Counted from the stretch's first letter, positions 35,367 to 45,080 are shown. The stretch is DNA of 64,000 bases from CAJBVG01 sp943360385 (GCA_943360385.1 CALRIM020000001.1:1-64000); one strand, 5' to 3'. Notes: generated by a model from the sequence alone, not told the origin. Program-made: numbers and translations.

Positions 35367-35894
35367 TTAATAGTTCGCTAAAGTAATAATATTCGGCGAA
35401 AAGCTCTTTAACTTTTCATTTGCTCCTAAAAAATCTAACCCTATAATAAAAGAATAGGCAATAAGTTCTCCTCCCGACATTTTTATTAAGTCGGAGCTTG
35501 CTATAACAGTGCCTCCTGTGGCTAATAAATCATCGTGAATTACTACTCTCTGCCCTTTTTTTATGGCATCCTTATGAATTTCAATACAAGCAGAGCCATA
35601 TTCTAAATCGTACTCCACCGAAAAGCAATCTGCAGGCAACTTTCCTTTCTTACGTATTGGAACAAAAGGAATATTTAAGGCATTTGCTATTAACATTCCG
35701 AATAAAAAACCTCTACTTTCCACTCCAACAATAATATCAGGGTTTAGTCCTCTTAATCGTTCTGCAAACTCTTGTGTAATTTCTCTACATAATTCAACAT
35801 CATGTAGTATCGGAGTAATATCCTTAAAGAGTATTCCTTCTTTCGGAAAATCAGGAACATCTCTAACAGTTTGTTTAATTTTTTGCTCAATCAT
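35367..35894 (-). CDS. apt: adenine phosphoribosyltransferase
   Basis: 175 residues from the ATG at 35894 (MIEQKIKQTVRDVPDFPKEG). A 15-codon extension is open but lies within the preceding gene and is not family-like. Seen: GILFKDITPIL, VGVESRGFLFGMLIANAL, PIRKKGKLP and the PRPP loop VVIHDDLLATGGT. It salvages adenine to AMP. The start overlaps the 3' end of the HhH gene by 8 bp. Confidence 0.96.
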   Translation of the reverse strand: MIEQKIKQTVRDVPDFPKEGILFKDITPILHDVELCREITQEFAERLRGLNPDIIVGVESRGFLFGMLIANALNIPFVPIRKKGKLPADCFSVEYDLEYGSACIEIHKDAIKKGQRVVIHDDLLATGGTVIASSDLIKMSGGELIAYSFIIGLDFLGANEKLKSFSPNIITLANY

Positions 35895-36765
35895 TGCTGG
35901 TTGTAATATATGCTTCAATTTTACTGAAAATATCTGCATTCATCACATGTATTTGAAACAAATCTTCAATTTTTAAATATTCACCATGTTGCAATCGGAA
36001 ATTAACAATTAGTTTTGCCAAAGAATAACCAATATAAGGGTGAGCCCCTAATTCTTTTACGTCTGCTGTATTAATATTTATTTTCTTTACCGATTTAGTT
36101 ATTGAAATATTTTGTTGCAATTGTACATAAGTCGCACTATCCATTCCCCACACTTCTTTCATTTGTTCAATGTTTATAAACCCTCCAAGTCGTTCTCTAT
36201 ATTTATAAATTCTAATCGACATGCTTTTACTTACCCCTCTAATTCCATCTATTTCATTAGTATCTGCAGCGTTCAACTCTATTTTAACAGGCTGTTTTTT
36301 TATCAAAAAAATATTATCAAAATATTTTTTTTCTGGAAAAAATTTTAAATGAGGATATAAAATTTGTTTGATTACAGTATCCAACTCTTTACAATTATCG
36401 AAATCGGATTTAGTATAAATTGATTTTCCGCTTTTCTGCAAATTCACAACCTGATTAATCTGTGTATTTACTAACCCAATATCTCTCAAATTATTTTCAT
36501 CAAAATATTTAAAATATTTTAAGTGGTTTTTTGTTTTAAAACGAGAAAAATTATTGACAGAATCTAATACTTTAGCGTCGTAATATTTAAGTTCCTCCTC
36601 TACTATAATAGTATAATCATCGCTATTCAATATATATTCAATTTCATTACTCTGGTAGATCAAATACCCTAGCAGGGAAAACCAGATGGTAAACAATACA
36701 AATAGGCCCCTACGTTCTTTTTTTGGAAATGCAAAATACTCCCTCAACACCTTCTTCCACATCAC
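35887..36765 (-). CDS. helix-hairpin-helix membrane protein (ComEA-like)
   Basis: 292 residues. An N-terminal membrane helix (~21-38, FVLFTIWFSLLGYLIYQS) follows a basic stretch. The C-terminal half holds repeated HhH motifs: IELNAADTNEIDGIRGVSKS, then INTADVKELGAHPYIGYSLA. These bind DNA non-specifically in ComEA, the periplasmic DNA receptor of competence. Here the DNA-binding part would lie outside the inner membrane. A role in DNA uptake is possible; the family is common in Bacteroidota without proof. apt overlaps its end. Confidence 0.8.
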   Translation of the reverse strand: MMWKKVLREYFAFPKKERRGLFVLFTIWFSLLGYLIYQSNEIEYILNSDDYTIIVEEELKYYDAKVLDSVNNFSRFKTKNHLKYFKYFDENNLRDIGLVNTQINQVVNLQKSGKSIYTKSDFDNCKELDTVIKQILYPHLKFFPEKKYFDNIFLIKKQPVKIELNAADTNEIDGIRGVSKSMSIRIYKYRERLGGFINIEQMKEVWGMDSATYVQLQQNISITKSVKKININTADVKELGAHPYIGYSLAKLIVNFRLQHGEYLKIEDLFQIHVMNADIFSKIEAYITTSND

Positions 36766-36834
36766 AAAAATATTTTTGTTACATAATACTCAAATATCGT
36801 ATTAATGCTTTAAATTAGTAGTCATATTTTATTA

Positions 36835-38583
36835 TTGAAGAGCGTGGAAATTATTTCTAAAAAGGATTTTAAATCGGCAACAAAATTAGATAAGCTAATG
36901 CTTCCCGGCTTAGCAAATTTATTGATGGAAGTGATGAAGATTAACGACGTCAATAAATTATACACAAAGTTTCATGAACTAGAGGGATTAGATTTTGTAG
37001 ATGGTATTTTAGATGGTCTTGGAATTAAAATAGAAATCGACGAAAAAGAATTAAATAATATTCCAAAAGAAGGCGCATTTATTGCAATAGCTAACCATCC
37101 TTATGGTGGTGTAGAAGGGTTGATTTTATTGAAGATTCTTTGCATGCAGAGACCAGATGTAAAATTAATGGCAAATTTCTTATTAAAGAAAATTCCAAAT
37201 TTATCTGAATATTTCATTGCTGTAAATCCGTTCGAAAACGTAAAAAATGCATCGAGTATTTCTGGGCTAAAAACTACACTCGAACAATTACAACAAGGCA
37301 ATCCAATTGGAATATTTCCAGCAGGCGAAGTATCTGCTTATAATTCCAAAACTCAAAAGGTAATGGATAAACAATGGAGTCCTGTAGTAGGGAAAATAAT
37401 CAGTAAAGCAGGTGTTCCTGTTTTGCCAGTATATTTCCATGGAAACAATGGATTATTATTTAACCTACTTGGCTTTATTCATCCAACATTAAGAACTGCT
37501 CGTTTACCATACGAGTTATTCAACAAAAAAGGATATACTATAAAAATGCGAATTGGAAAACCAATTGCATACGATGAAATAAAAAAACTCTCCGCACAAA
37601 ATAAAGTGCTTCCATACTTAAGAGCTCGAACATATGCTTTAGGTTCTGGAATTGAAGTGAAGAAATTTTTCAGCAGTAAACTTTTCAGCATTAAATCTTC
37701 TCCAGACAATATAGTTCCAGAAACACCAACAGAATTAATTTTAAAAGAACTTGAAGGGATTAAAGATAAACTCGTAATGTCTGAAAAGAATTATGATGTG
37801 TACTTATCTGGAGCTGCAAGTATGCCAAATATTATAAATGAAATTGGGCGTTTGCGAGAAATTACTTTTAGGGAAGTTGGAGAAGGTACAAACAAAAAAA
37901 TAGACCTAGATGAGTATGACTTATATTACAGCCATTTATTTATTTGGGATAGAGAAGCTCAGAAAATTGTAGGTGCTTATAGGGTTGGCAAAGGAGATGA
38001 AATATTTTTCCGATACGGATCTCGTGGATTTTACATCACCAATTTATTCAAGGTTAAATCTGGATTCAATCCTATTATGAAAGCAGGGTTAGAGTTAGGG
38101 AGATCTTTTGTACGTAAAGAATACCAACAAAAGGCTTTACCCTTGTTTTTATTATGGAAAGGTTTGTTGATGTTCTCCTTAAAAAATCCTGAGTATCGCT
38201 ACATGTTTGGACCAGTAAGCATTAGTAACAATTTTTCGAAACTTTCTAAAACGTTAATTATTGAGTTTATTAAAAATAATTGTTTTGACAAAGCACTTGA
38301 AAAATTTGTTACCCCTAAAAAACAATTTTATGCAGAGCTACCGGCAATAGATTCAGAAGTTTTATTAAACAATAAAGATTCTATCAAATCGCTTGATAGT
38401 TTAATTTCCGAAATCGAAATTAATCATAATAAAGTTCCAGTATTGCTTCGCCAATATATTCAACTCAATGCAAAAATTATTGGTTTCAATGTAGACCCAA
38501 AATTCAATGATGCTATCGACGGGTTCTTAGTACTTGATATTAAAAATATTCCAGAAGAGACGTTTAAGATGCTCGGGAAATAA
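36835..38583 (+). CDS. bifunctional acyltransferase, OlsF-like (amino-acid lipid synthesis)
   Basis: 582 residues, probable TTG start (GTG at 36844 is the alternative). Residues ~75-290 are a PlsC-type O-acyltransferase: IAIANHPYGGVEG (His88), IFPAGEVSAY, VPVLPVYFHG. Residues ~320-560 are an OlsB/GNAT-type N-acyltransferase: IGRLREITFREVGEGTNKKI, DLDEYDLYYSHLFIWDREAQ, IVGAYRVG, PIMKAGLELGRSFVRKEYQQ. This two-domain order matches OlsF, which in Flavobacterium johnsoniae makes ornithine lipid; glycine lipids are another possible product. Membrane-associated at the cytoplasmic face. Single gene, divergent from the HhH gene. Confidence 0.88.
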   Translation: MKSVEIISKKDFKSATKLDKLMLPGLANLLMEVMKINDVNKLYTKFHELEGLDFVDGILDGLGIKIEIDEKELNNIPKEGAFIAIANHPYGGVEGLILLKILCMQRPDVKLMANFLLKKIPNLSEYFIAVNPFENVKNASSISGLKTTLEQLQQGNPIGIFPAGEVSAYNSKTQKVMDKQWSPVVGKIISKAGVPVLPVYFHGNNGLLFNLLGFIHPTLRTARLPYELFNKKGYTIKMRIGKPIAYDEIKKLSAQNKVLPYLRARTYALGSGIEVKKFFSSKLFSIKSSPDNIVPETPTELILKELEGIKDKLVMSEKNYDVYLSGAASMPNIINEIGRLREITFREVGEGTNKKIDLDEYDLYYSHLFIWDREAQKIVGAYRVGKGDEIFFRYGSRGFYITNLFKVKSGFNPIMKAGLELGRSFVRKEYQQKALPLFLLWKGLLMFSLKNPEYRYMFGPVSISNNFSKLSKTLIIEFIKNNCFDKALEKFVTPKKQFYAELPAIDSEVLLNNKDSIKSLDSLISEIEINHNKVPVLLRQYIQLNAKIIGFNVDPKFNDAIDGFLVLDIKNIPEETFKMLGK

Positions 38584-38635
38584 TGAGTATCGGGTATCGG
38601 GTATCGGGTATCGAGTATCGGGTAGCAGGTAAAAG
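38583..38635. repeat. GGTATCGGGTATCG tandem words
   Basis: Five near-copies of GGGTATC(G) directly after the olsF-like stop codon, ending GGGTAGCAGGTAAAAG. The inverted counterpart of this word is seen at 45.8 kb, not here. Confidence 0.75.
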
Positions 38636-38654
38636 AAATTAGAAATAAAGGGAA

Positions 38655-38819
38655 GCTAGCGTAGCTCGACTTCTTAATATAATATATACTAGCTGAGCTC
38701 GGACTCTCAATTGATAATATACTAGCTGAGCTCAACGTCCAAATTAAGAATATACTAGCTGAGCTCGACGTCCAAATTAAGAATATGCTAGCTGAGCTCG
38801 ACGTCCACGTCGAGCAAAA
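38655..38819. repeat. five tandem copies of a 33-bp unit
   Basis: Unit starts at 38655, 38688, 38721, 38754 and 38787, spaced exactly 33 bp. Core ACTAGCTGAGCTCGACGTCC followed by AAATTAAGAATAT. Later units are the most alike; the last ends in the hairpin GCTCGACGTCCACGTCGAGC (38796-38815), identical to one at 45,209. This block, the words before it and the terminator after it account for the 362-bp gene-free gap 38584-38945. Confidence 0.88.
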
Positions 38820-38896
38820 AAAACAATCAAACAACTATCGACAGAATTCTAAAGCCGCTCTCCTGCAGATAGGTGTTGGAATGAAGACATAAAAAA

Positions 38897-38918
38897 AGCC
38901 CTGAATTTCTTCAGGGCT
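38897..38918 (-). terminator. terminator after the duplicated T9SS gene
   Basis: AGCCCTGAA / TTCAGGGCT, 9-bp perfect stem with a 4-base loop; on the minus strand a run of T follows. 27 bp after the stop codon. Confidence 0.88.
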
Positions 38919-38945
38919 AAATTTTTCAAATCTTTTAAACAAAAA

Positions 38946-41900
38946 CTATTTTACTATTGTCAATCTGGTAGAACTTGCTACGTTGTTTCCAATTACTTTA
39001 ACGATATATAAACCATTTTCTAAGTTCGAAACATTAACATGTACTTGGTGTGTACCTGCTTGTAATTGTTCGTTCGAATTAATAGTTAATAACTCTTTTC
39101 CTTGGATATTATAAACCACTACATTCACAACATTTGAACTAGCTAATTCGAATTGAATAGTAGCTTCACTTGATGTAGGGTTTGGATATACTAATAAACC
39201 TTTGATAGTTTTTTCTTGAGCAATACCTGTTGGGATAAAGCTGTAGTTATTATTTTGAGGATCCCAATTAGCCCAACCTTGAGTCCAATCTTCCGAACCA
39301 AATGCTCCTTTAAAAGCAGTAGTTGTAAAGAATGAATTAGTTAAACGAGCATCTGCAAAGCTAGCTCCTGTTAATACTGGTGAACCTACTGAAGGAACAC
39401 AGTTTGGAACTGCTGCATAAGGTGCAGTTAATTGAACATCTGTATTATTTGTTAAAATTGAATTACCAAAAGCAGGTGTATTAAACCAAGCTGTTACATC
39501 AAAAGAAGCAGCAGTTTTCTTTAATGGAGTTGCACAACCTGCAATTACGTTATTTTTAAATAACAATTGATCAGTACTTGCATTGTTAGCAGATGAATCT
39601 CCTTCTACATATAATCCAGTTGGGAATCCCATGAATACTGAATTGAATGCCGAACAAGCTGAGTTTCTTCTTAAACGTAATGCATTATTAAATTTAGAGT
39701 TAATAACAGTAGAAGCATCTGCTTTAGGTCCTACAACTGTTACGTTAGAGAAATTTGCTTTTGTTTTAGGACGAGCTTGATTAGTACCTGTGTTATCGTT
39801 ATCAGACTCGAATCCGTTTGAATCTCCTGCTTGATCTGCAACATCTTTATCTCTTACTACTAAACCAAACTGAACATTACCTTGGTAACCAAAATCTGTA
39901 TCGAAATCGTCATCTACTCCTTTGTAAGCGATTAAGTGCTTAGCATTAACTGTTCCACCAAACCACTCATATGAATCGTCGCCAGAGAACGCAACCATAA
40001 TGTATTCGATTACTGTTTTGTTTCCAACACCACCCATTGTTAAACCATTAATTTCATTGTTTGCAGAGAAAGGAATACCTGCATACTCAATACGAATATA
40101 TCTTAATACACCAGAACTATCTTGTGTATTTGTACCACCATATTGACCGTCGCCAGCTGCATTATTCACACCACCTTCGATAATTGCTTGTCCACCTACT
40201 GGATTTACTGGTGCTGCTCCTAAAAGTATTAAACCACCCCAATCACCATACGTTCTGTTTCCTGCTTGTTCATCTGATGTGAAAATGATAGGACTTGTTT
40301 TAGTTCCGTTTGCTATTAATTTTCCACCACGAGTTACAATTAACGAACCTTTAGTTGACTTAATACCACGAATAATAGTTCCAGCTTGAATAGTTAATGT
40401 TGCATTTGAATCAACATAAACAAATCCATCTAGTCTATAAATTTTATCGCTTGTCCAAGTAGTGTTTGAAGTAACATGACCTGAAACTACAACTAAGTCG
40501 GCATTAACTGGTAACTCAGTGATTTTTACTGTATCTGTTACAATAATATTATTTGCACCGTTAGTTGCAGTTAAACTTACTACATAATTTCCTAAAGCAT
40601 TATAAGAATGAACTGGATTTACATCGTTAGACACTGCTGTATTATCTCCAAAATTCCAAGTGAATGAACTTGCTTTTTGTGAATTATTTACAAACGTAAC
40701 TTTATCTCTATTTACTGATTTTGTAAAACTAGCAATTGGAGTTACCGATTCGTAATTATTATTTTGTGGATCCCAACTAGTCCAACCTAATGTCCAATCA
40801 TCTGAACCAAATGCACCTTTATAAGTTGTTGATGTAAAGAATGAATTTGTTAATCTAGTATCTGTGAAGTCAGCACCTGTTAATGCTGGAGAACCTACTG
40901 CTGGTAAGCAATTCGGAACTGCTGCATAAGCTGCTGTTAACATAACATCGCTGTTATTAGCTAATGTAGAGTTGTTATAACCAGTAGTTGCATACCATGC
41001 ATCGATATCAAATGCTGTTACATTTTTTCTCAATGGAGTTGCACAACCTGCGATAATATTATTTTTAAATCTTAATTGATTAGTAGTAGCATTATTCGCT
41101 GATGAATCACCTTCAACATACAATCCATAAGCAAAGCCCATAAAAATTGAGTTATATGCAGAACATCCAGAATTTCTACGAATTCTTAACGCATTATTAT
41201 ATTTAGAATTTATAACTGTAGATGCATCTGCTTTCGGACCAACAATTGTTACGTTAGAAAAATTAGCTAATGTTTTTGGAGTAGCTTGGTTAGTTCCAGT
41301 ATTATCGTTATCTGATTCGAAACCGTTTGAATCACCAGCTTGATCAGCTACGTCTTTATCTCTTACAACTAATCCGAACTGTACGTTACCAATGTATCCA
41401 AAATCTGTATCGAAATCATCGTCAACACCTTTGTAGGCAATTAAATGCTTTGCATTTACAGTACCACCAAACCATTCGAAAGAATCATCTCCAGAGAAAG
41501 CAACCATTACATAATCAATAGTAGTTCCTTTACCAACACCACCCATAGTTAATCCATTGATTTCGTTATTTGCAGAAAAAGGAATACCTGCATACTCAAT
41601 TCTTACATAACGAAGAATACCAGAATTATCATTTGCATTAGTTCCGCCATACTGTCCGTCGCCGTTAGCATTATTTACACCACCTTCGATAACTGATTGG
41701 CCACCTACTGGATTAATTGGTGCAGCGCCTAATAAAATAACACCTCCCCAATCGCCATAGGTTCTTACGCCTGCAGCTTCATCTGAAGTAAATACAATTG
41801 GTAATTGTTTAGTACCATCGGCAATTAATTTTCCACCTCTGGTTACAATTAATGAACCTTTAGTAGCTTTTACACCGCGGATAACTGTTCCGGGTTGAAT

Positions 41901-42074
41901 AGTTAATGTAACTGTAGAATCTACATATACAAAACCATCTAAACGATAAATCTTATCGTTTGTCCATGTTGTATTGGACGTGATATGACCACTTACTGTA
42001 GTTACTTGAGCAATTGCTTCTGAACCTACAGCTAACGTAATCATAGTGAATACTGAAAGTAATAGTTTTTTCAT
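38946..42074 (-). CDS. T9SS-exported protein with internally duplicated ~420-residue module and PKD domain
   Basis: 1042 residues. Signal peptide (MKKLLLSVFTMITLAVGSEA). Module 1 (~24-445) and module 2 (~530-960) are highly similar: SGHxTSNTTWTxDKIYRLDG, then VTRGGKLIA, YGDWGGxILLGAAPxNPVGG, GDSNGFESDNDNTGTNQA and WDPQNNNY. Each probably folds as a beta-solenoid. Between them is a PKD domain (FTWNFGDN, NPVHSYNALGNYVVSLTATN). The last ~80 residues are a type-A T9SS sorting domain (LLVYPNPTSSEATIQFELAS; GLYIVKVIG). Surface or secreted. It follows the TonB-dependent receptor gene but with a terminator and a -7 box between. Binding partner unknown. Confidence 0.88.
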   Translation of the reverse strand: MKKLLLSVFTMITLAVGSEAIAQVTTVSGHITSNTTWTNDKIYRLDGFVYVDSTVTLTIQPGTVIRGVKATKGSLIVTRGGKLIADGTKQLPIVFTSDEAAGVRTYGDWGGVILLGAAPINPVGGQSVIEGGVNNANGDGQYGGTNANDNSGILRYVRIEYAGIPFSANNEINGLTMGGVGKGTTIDYVMVAFSGDDSFEWFGGTVNAKHLIAYKGVDDDFDTDFGYIGNVQFGLVVRDKDVADQAGDSNGFESDNDNTGTNQATPKTLANFSNVTIVGPKADASTVINSKYNNALRIRRNSGCSAYNSIFMGFAYGLYVEGDSSANNATTNQLRFKNNIIAGCATPLRKNVTAFDIDAWYATTGYNNSTLANNSDVMLTAAYAAVPNCLPAVGSPALTGADFTDTRLTNSFFTSTTYKGAFGSDDWTLGWTSWDPQNNNYESVTPIASFTKSVNRDKVTFVNNSQKASSFTWNFGDNTAVSNDVNPVHSYNALGNYVVSLTATNGANNIIVTDTVKITELPVNADLVVVSGHVTSNTTWTSDKIYRLDGFVYVDSNATLTIQAGTIIRGIKSTKGSLIVTRGGKLIANGTKTSPIIFTSDEQAGNRTYGDWGGLILLGAAPVNPVGGQAIIEGGVNNAAGDGQYGGTNTQDSSGVLRYIRIEYAGIPFSANNEINGLTMGGVGNKTVIEYIMVAFSGDDSYEWFGGTVNAKHLIAYKGVDDDFDTDFGYQGNVQFGLVVRDKDVADQAGDSNGFESDNDNTGTNQARPKTKANFSNVTVVGPKADASTVINSKFNNALRLRRNSACSAFNSVFMGFPTGLYVEGDSSANNASTDQLLFKNNVIAGCATPLKKTAASFDVTAWFNTPAFGNSILTNNTDVQLTAPYAAVPNCVPSVGSPVLTGASFADARLTNSFFTTTAFKGAFGSEDWTQGWANWDPQNNNYSFIPTGIAQEKTIKGLLVYPNPTSSEATIQFELASSNVVNVVVYNIQGKELLTINSNEQLQAGTHQVHVNVSNLENGLYIVKVIGNNVASSTRLTIVK

Positions 42075-42093
42075 GACTGAAATTTGATTTGTT

Positions 42094-42101
42094 CAAAACT
42101 A
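42094..42101 (-). promoter_or_regulatory. possible -7 element of the T9SS gene
   Basis: TAGTTTTG on the minus strand, 20 bp upstream of the ATG. No convincing TTTG at the right distance. Confidence 0.35.
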
Positions 42102-42173
42102 CTTCAGCAATGTTAGGAAGATGTTAAGTGTAGATTATTTGTACGTTTATTTAATGCTAATTTAAAAACAAAA

Positions 42174-42195
42174 AAGGCGTGATAAATCACGCCTT
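42174..42195 (-). terminator. terminator of the TonB-dependent receptor gene
   Basis: AAGGCGTGAT / ATCACGCCTT, perfect 10-bp stem with a 2-base AA loop, followed by a T-rich run on the minus strand. It separates receptor and T9SS gene transcripts at least in part. Confidence 0.88.
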
Positions 42196-42221
42196 AACCT
42201 TATTTTATACTATGATTGTAA

Positions 42222-45050
42222 TTAAAACTTATACGCTAAAGAAAACGAATAAGTAGTACCCCAACTTGTCGACAATATTTTATTGTCTTTGTCTTCGTTA
42301 TACGATTTGTTCTTATCAATATCTTGGTAATAGATTCTTTTTTGATTTAAAATATCAGAAACATTTAACTTCACTTCAAAATGACTCATAAATACTTTCG
42401 ATACTTGAGCATCTAATAAATTTCTAGGTGCTTCCCATACGTTTTCGTATCCTAGGTAACCTGCTTCCACAATTCTTCTTCCAATAACATTATACAATAC
42501 ACTGAAGCTTAAACCAGATTTTGGCTCTGAATATTGCAACCCTGCATTAACGATATAAGGTGATTGCCCTTGTAAGGGACGGATAGAATCTGCGGCATTA
42601 ATATTTCCTCTTAAATCCACTTTAGAACTAATGAAAGATGTGTTTGCATAAATTGTAAAGTTATCCCATTGTTCCCAAGCTAATGCATTAAAGGCATTCA
42701 AGAAATTCAATTTCTTTCTGAACTCCAATTCTAACCCATAATTTTTAGCTTCTGTAACATTCTGAAATGTTTTTGTTTTGTTACTTCCCCCTAAATAAAC
42801 CGACTCAATTGGATTGTTAAAGTTTTTATAAAATCCTGTTACCGACATTACCTCTCCTGCTCGTGGGTAAATTTCCCAACGTACATCATAGTTAGTAATT
42901 AATGCCCTTTTTAGGTTCGGATTTCCTTGAATTAAAGTATTTGTAATAAAATCTTCGTATTCGAAAGTTGCTAACTCTCTAAATTCCGGACGAGAAACTG
43001 TTTTAGAAAAAGCAAATCGCAGATTCATTTTTTCAGATAGTGCATAGGTAATATTTGCAGATGGTAAAACATCTACATTTGTAATGTTTAACTCTAAAGA
43101 ATCACCAGGAGATTGCAATTTTATATTATTAGATTCAACACGTGCACCCCAAACAAATCTCACGTTCTTTAACAAATGATTATCAAACATAATATATGCT
43201 GCTTGTAAATTATTTTGTGCTGTATATCTTGCTGTAGGGTTTGTAATATCTTCTAAAATAAAGCCTTTGAAAGGCGATTTAGAAGAGTCTGCTAAATTAG
43301 AAACATCAAATAAATGCTCAGGTCCTAATGATAAAACGGAGTCGGATATTGGAAATCCTTGGCGTTTATATCCAAAAAATCTTGCAGAAAATTCACGCTC
43401 TCTTTTAGAAGCATAAACCCCAACTTTAATCGAGCTTTTATCTTTAAACAAATCAAATGGAACTGTTACATCTGAACCAAAAGAATATGTATTTTCATTT
43501 AACTTCGAATAAAATTTACGCGCATTTTTATCTGGAGTAAAATTTATTTGCGCTAACATTGGCGCATCTGGAGATTGTGTGATATTATTACTGTATTGTA
43601 ATGATCTAGCATCTGGCTCATCGCGATCTATTCTACTTACTCCACCATTTGCTTTAAATTTTATATTGTTAGTAGGAAAAACTTTCTCGTAATTTACTTG
43701 AGATGATAATAATCTTTTGCTAGTAAATTCATAGTTATACCCCTTTATTTTAATAGTGTCGGGGGCATTATCTTCTAAATTATATCCATTTCTTACAATT
43801 GTATTTATATCTGTATTGATGTTATAAATATTTTTTAGAGATACTTTAGAATTTTTTCCTGTTTGATAAGATAGATTTAATAATGCTCCTAAGGTTATAT
43901 TGTTTTTATAATTATCATCCGCAAAAACAAATCGTTTCCCTACAGAGTTGTCGAAATCCTGACGTTCAATTTGATTATATCTCTGAGTGTTGTTATAAGT
44001 TATCCCATAAACATACCCGAAATCTTTTTGTGCGATTTTAGATTTATTTCCATAAAGAATCTGAAAACTTCCGCCTGGTGCTGCAGCATTATTATCTGTA
44101 TACCCCCAGTCGTTGCTAAATAATCTCGACATTGCTGCTGCTTTTTTAGCATTTGTTGGATAGTTTTCTTCCGAAGGAATCCCATCTGGAATTGCTCTGG
44201 TACCATCATCAACACCTAAAAAATCGTATTTACCAGTAGTGCTATTCTGAACAAATTTCTTACCATTAGTAATGCTGTTAAAAGACAATCCCATGTTTAC
44301 ATTAAAGAATGATTCTTCTGGGAAATCTTTTGTATTTAATTGAATCACTCCACCTGCGAAATCACCTGGTAAATCTGGTGTTGCAGCTTTAGTAATGGTC
44401 ATGTTATCCAATAAATTGGCAGGAAAAATATCAAATGAAAAAGCTCTTTTATCTGGCTCAGTACTTGGTAGTGGAGAACCATTAATTAATGCAACATTGT
44501 ATCGATCACTTAATCCTCTAATAACTACAAATTTATTATCCTGTATACTCGCACCACTTACTCTTCTTAACACATCACTTGTACTTCTATCAGGAGATTT
44601 TTTAATAATATCTGAAGATATACCATCCGAAATAGTCACATTGTTTTTTTGAATAGTATATAAGGCTCCTAAACTTTCTCTTTTGTAGGTAGAGGTTACC
44701 ACCACTTCATTTAATTGCTTACCCTGCTCTTCCATTGTTATGTTTAAAGTAGTAGTCTTACCTGCATTCACCACAATACCTTCAACAATTTTAGTATTAT
44801 AGGAGATGTATTTAAAAACTAATTTATACGTACCAGCTTTTAAATTGATGAGTTCATATTGCCCATCAAAATTTGTTTGAGTACCCGTAGTAGTACCTTC
44901 AATTAATACTACCAAACCAATGATGGGTTCATTAGTTGCTTTGTCTACAACCTTTCCAATTATTTTACCTCTAGGTCCATTATCTTCGGCTTTTGCAATA
45001 AAAGTTCCTAGGATTATAATTAACAAGGTGTACAATAGATTCTTTTTCAC
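42222..45050 (-). CDS. TonB-dependent outer-membrane receptor with carboxypeptidase-like domain
   Basis: 942 residues from the GTG at 45050. An ATG at 45089 is in frame, but the -7 box TACTTTTG (45073-45080) would lie inside that extension and the signal peptide (VKKNLLYTLLIIILGTFIAK) begins at the GTG. A CarboxypepD_reg-like domain (GKIIGKVVDKATNEPIIGLV onward) is followed by a plug (SDVLRRVSGASIQDNKFVVI, RGLSDRYNVALINGSPLPST, FAGGVIQLNTKDFPEESF) and a 22-strand-type barrel ending TTYSFSLAYKF. It imports a large substrate using TonB energy; substrate unknown. The T9SS beta-solenoid gene follows after 147 bp and may encode its surface partner. Confidence 0.93.
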   Translation of the reverse strand: MKKNLLYTLLIIILGTFIAKAEDNGPRGKIIGKVVDKATNEPIIGLVVLIEGTTTGTQTNFDGQYELINLKAGTYKLVFKYISYNTKIVEGIVVNAGKTTTLNITMEEQGKQLNEVVVTSTYKRESLGALYTIQKNNVTISDGISSDIIKKSPDRSTSDVLRRVSGASIQDNKFVVIRGLSDRYNVALINGSPLPSTEPDKRAFSFDIFPANLLDNMTITKAATPDLPGDFAGGVIQLNTKDFPEESFFNVNMGLSFNSITNGKKFVQNSTTGKYDFLGVDDGTRAIPDGIPSEENYPTNAKKAAAMSRLFSNDWGYTDNNAAAPGGSFQILYGNKSKIAQKDFGYVYGITYNNTQRYNQIERQDFDNSVGKRFVFADDNYKNNITLGALLNLSYQTGKNSKVSLKNIYNINTDINTIVRNGYNLEDNAPDTIKIKGYNYEFTSKRLLSSQVNYEKVFPTNNIKFKANGGVSRIDRDEPDARSLQYSNNITQSPDAPMLAQINFTPDKNARKFYSKLNENTYSFGSDVTVPFDLFKDKSSIKVGVYASKREREFSARFFGYKRQGFPISDSVLSLGPEHLFDVSNLADSSKSPFKGFILEDITNPTARYTAQNNLQAAYIMFDNHLLKNVRFVWGARVESNNIKLQSPGDSLELNITNVDVLPSANITYALSEKMNLRFAFSKTVSRPEFRELATFEYEDFITNTLIQGNPNLKRALITNYDVRWEIYPRAGEVMSVTGFYKNFNNPIESVYLGGSNKTKTFQNVTEAKNYGLELEFRKKLNFLNAFNALAWEQWDNFTIYANTSFISSKVDLRGNINAADSIRPLQGQSPYIVNAGLQYSEPKSGLSFSVLYNVIGRRIVEAGYLGYENVWEAPRNLLDAQVSKVFMSHFEVKLNVSDILNQKRIYYQDIDKNKSYNEDKDNKILSTSWGTTYSFSLAYKF

Positions 45051-45072
45051 GGATATAACTAATTTGTTTCGA

Positions 45073-45080
45073 CAAAAGTA
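45073..45080 (-). promoter_or_regulatory. -7 element TACTTTTG of the receptor gene
   Basis: TACTTTTG on the minus strand about 22 bp upstream of the GTG start. The -33 partner is not clear. Confidence 0.45.

Noticed and set aside
38655..38819. CRISPR array
   Set aside because: The 33-bp units are directly adjacent with no unique spacers, and no cas gene is present.
38460..38834. Open frame on the minus strand with SSASIFLIWT-like repeats
   Set aside because: It overlaps the end of the OlsF-like gene and the 33-bp tandem array; the repeated peptide is simply the array translated. No signal of coding use.
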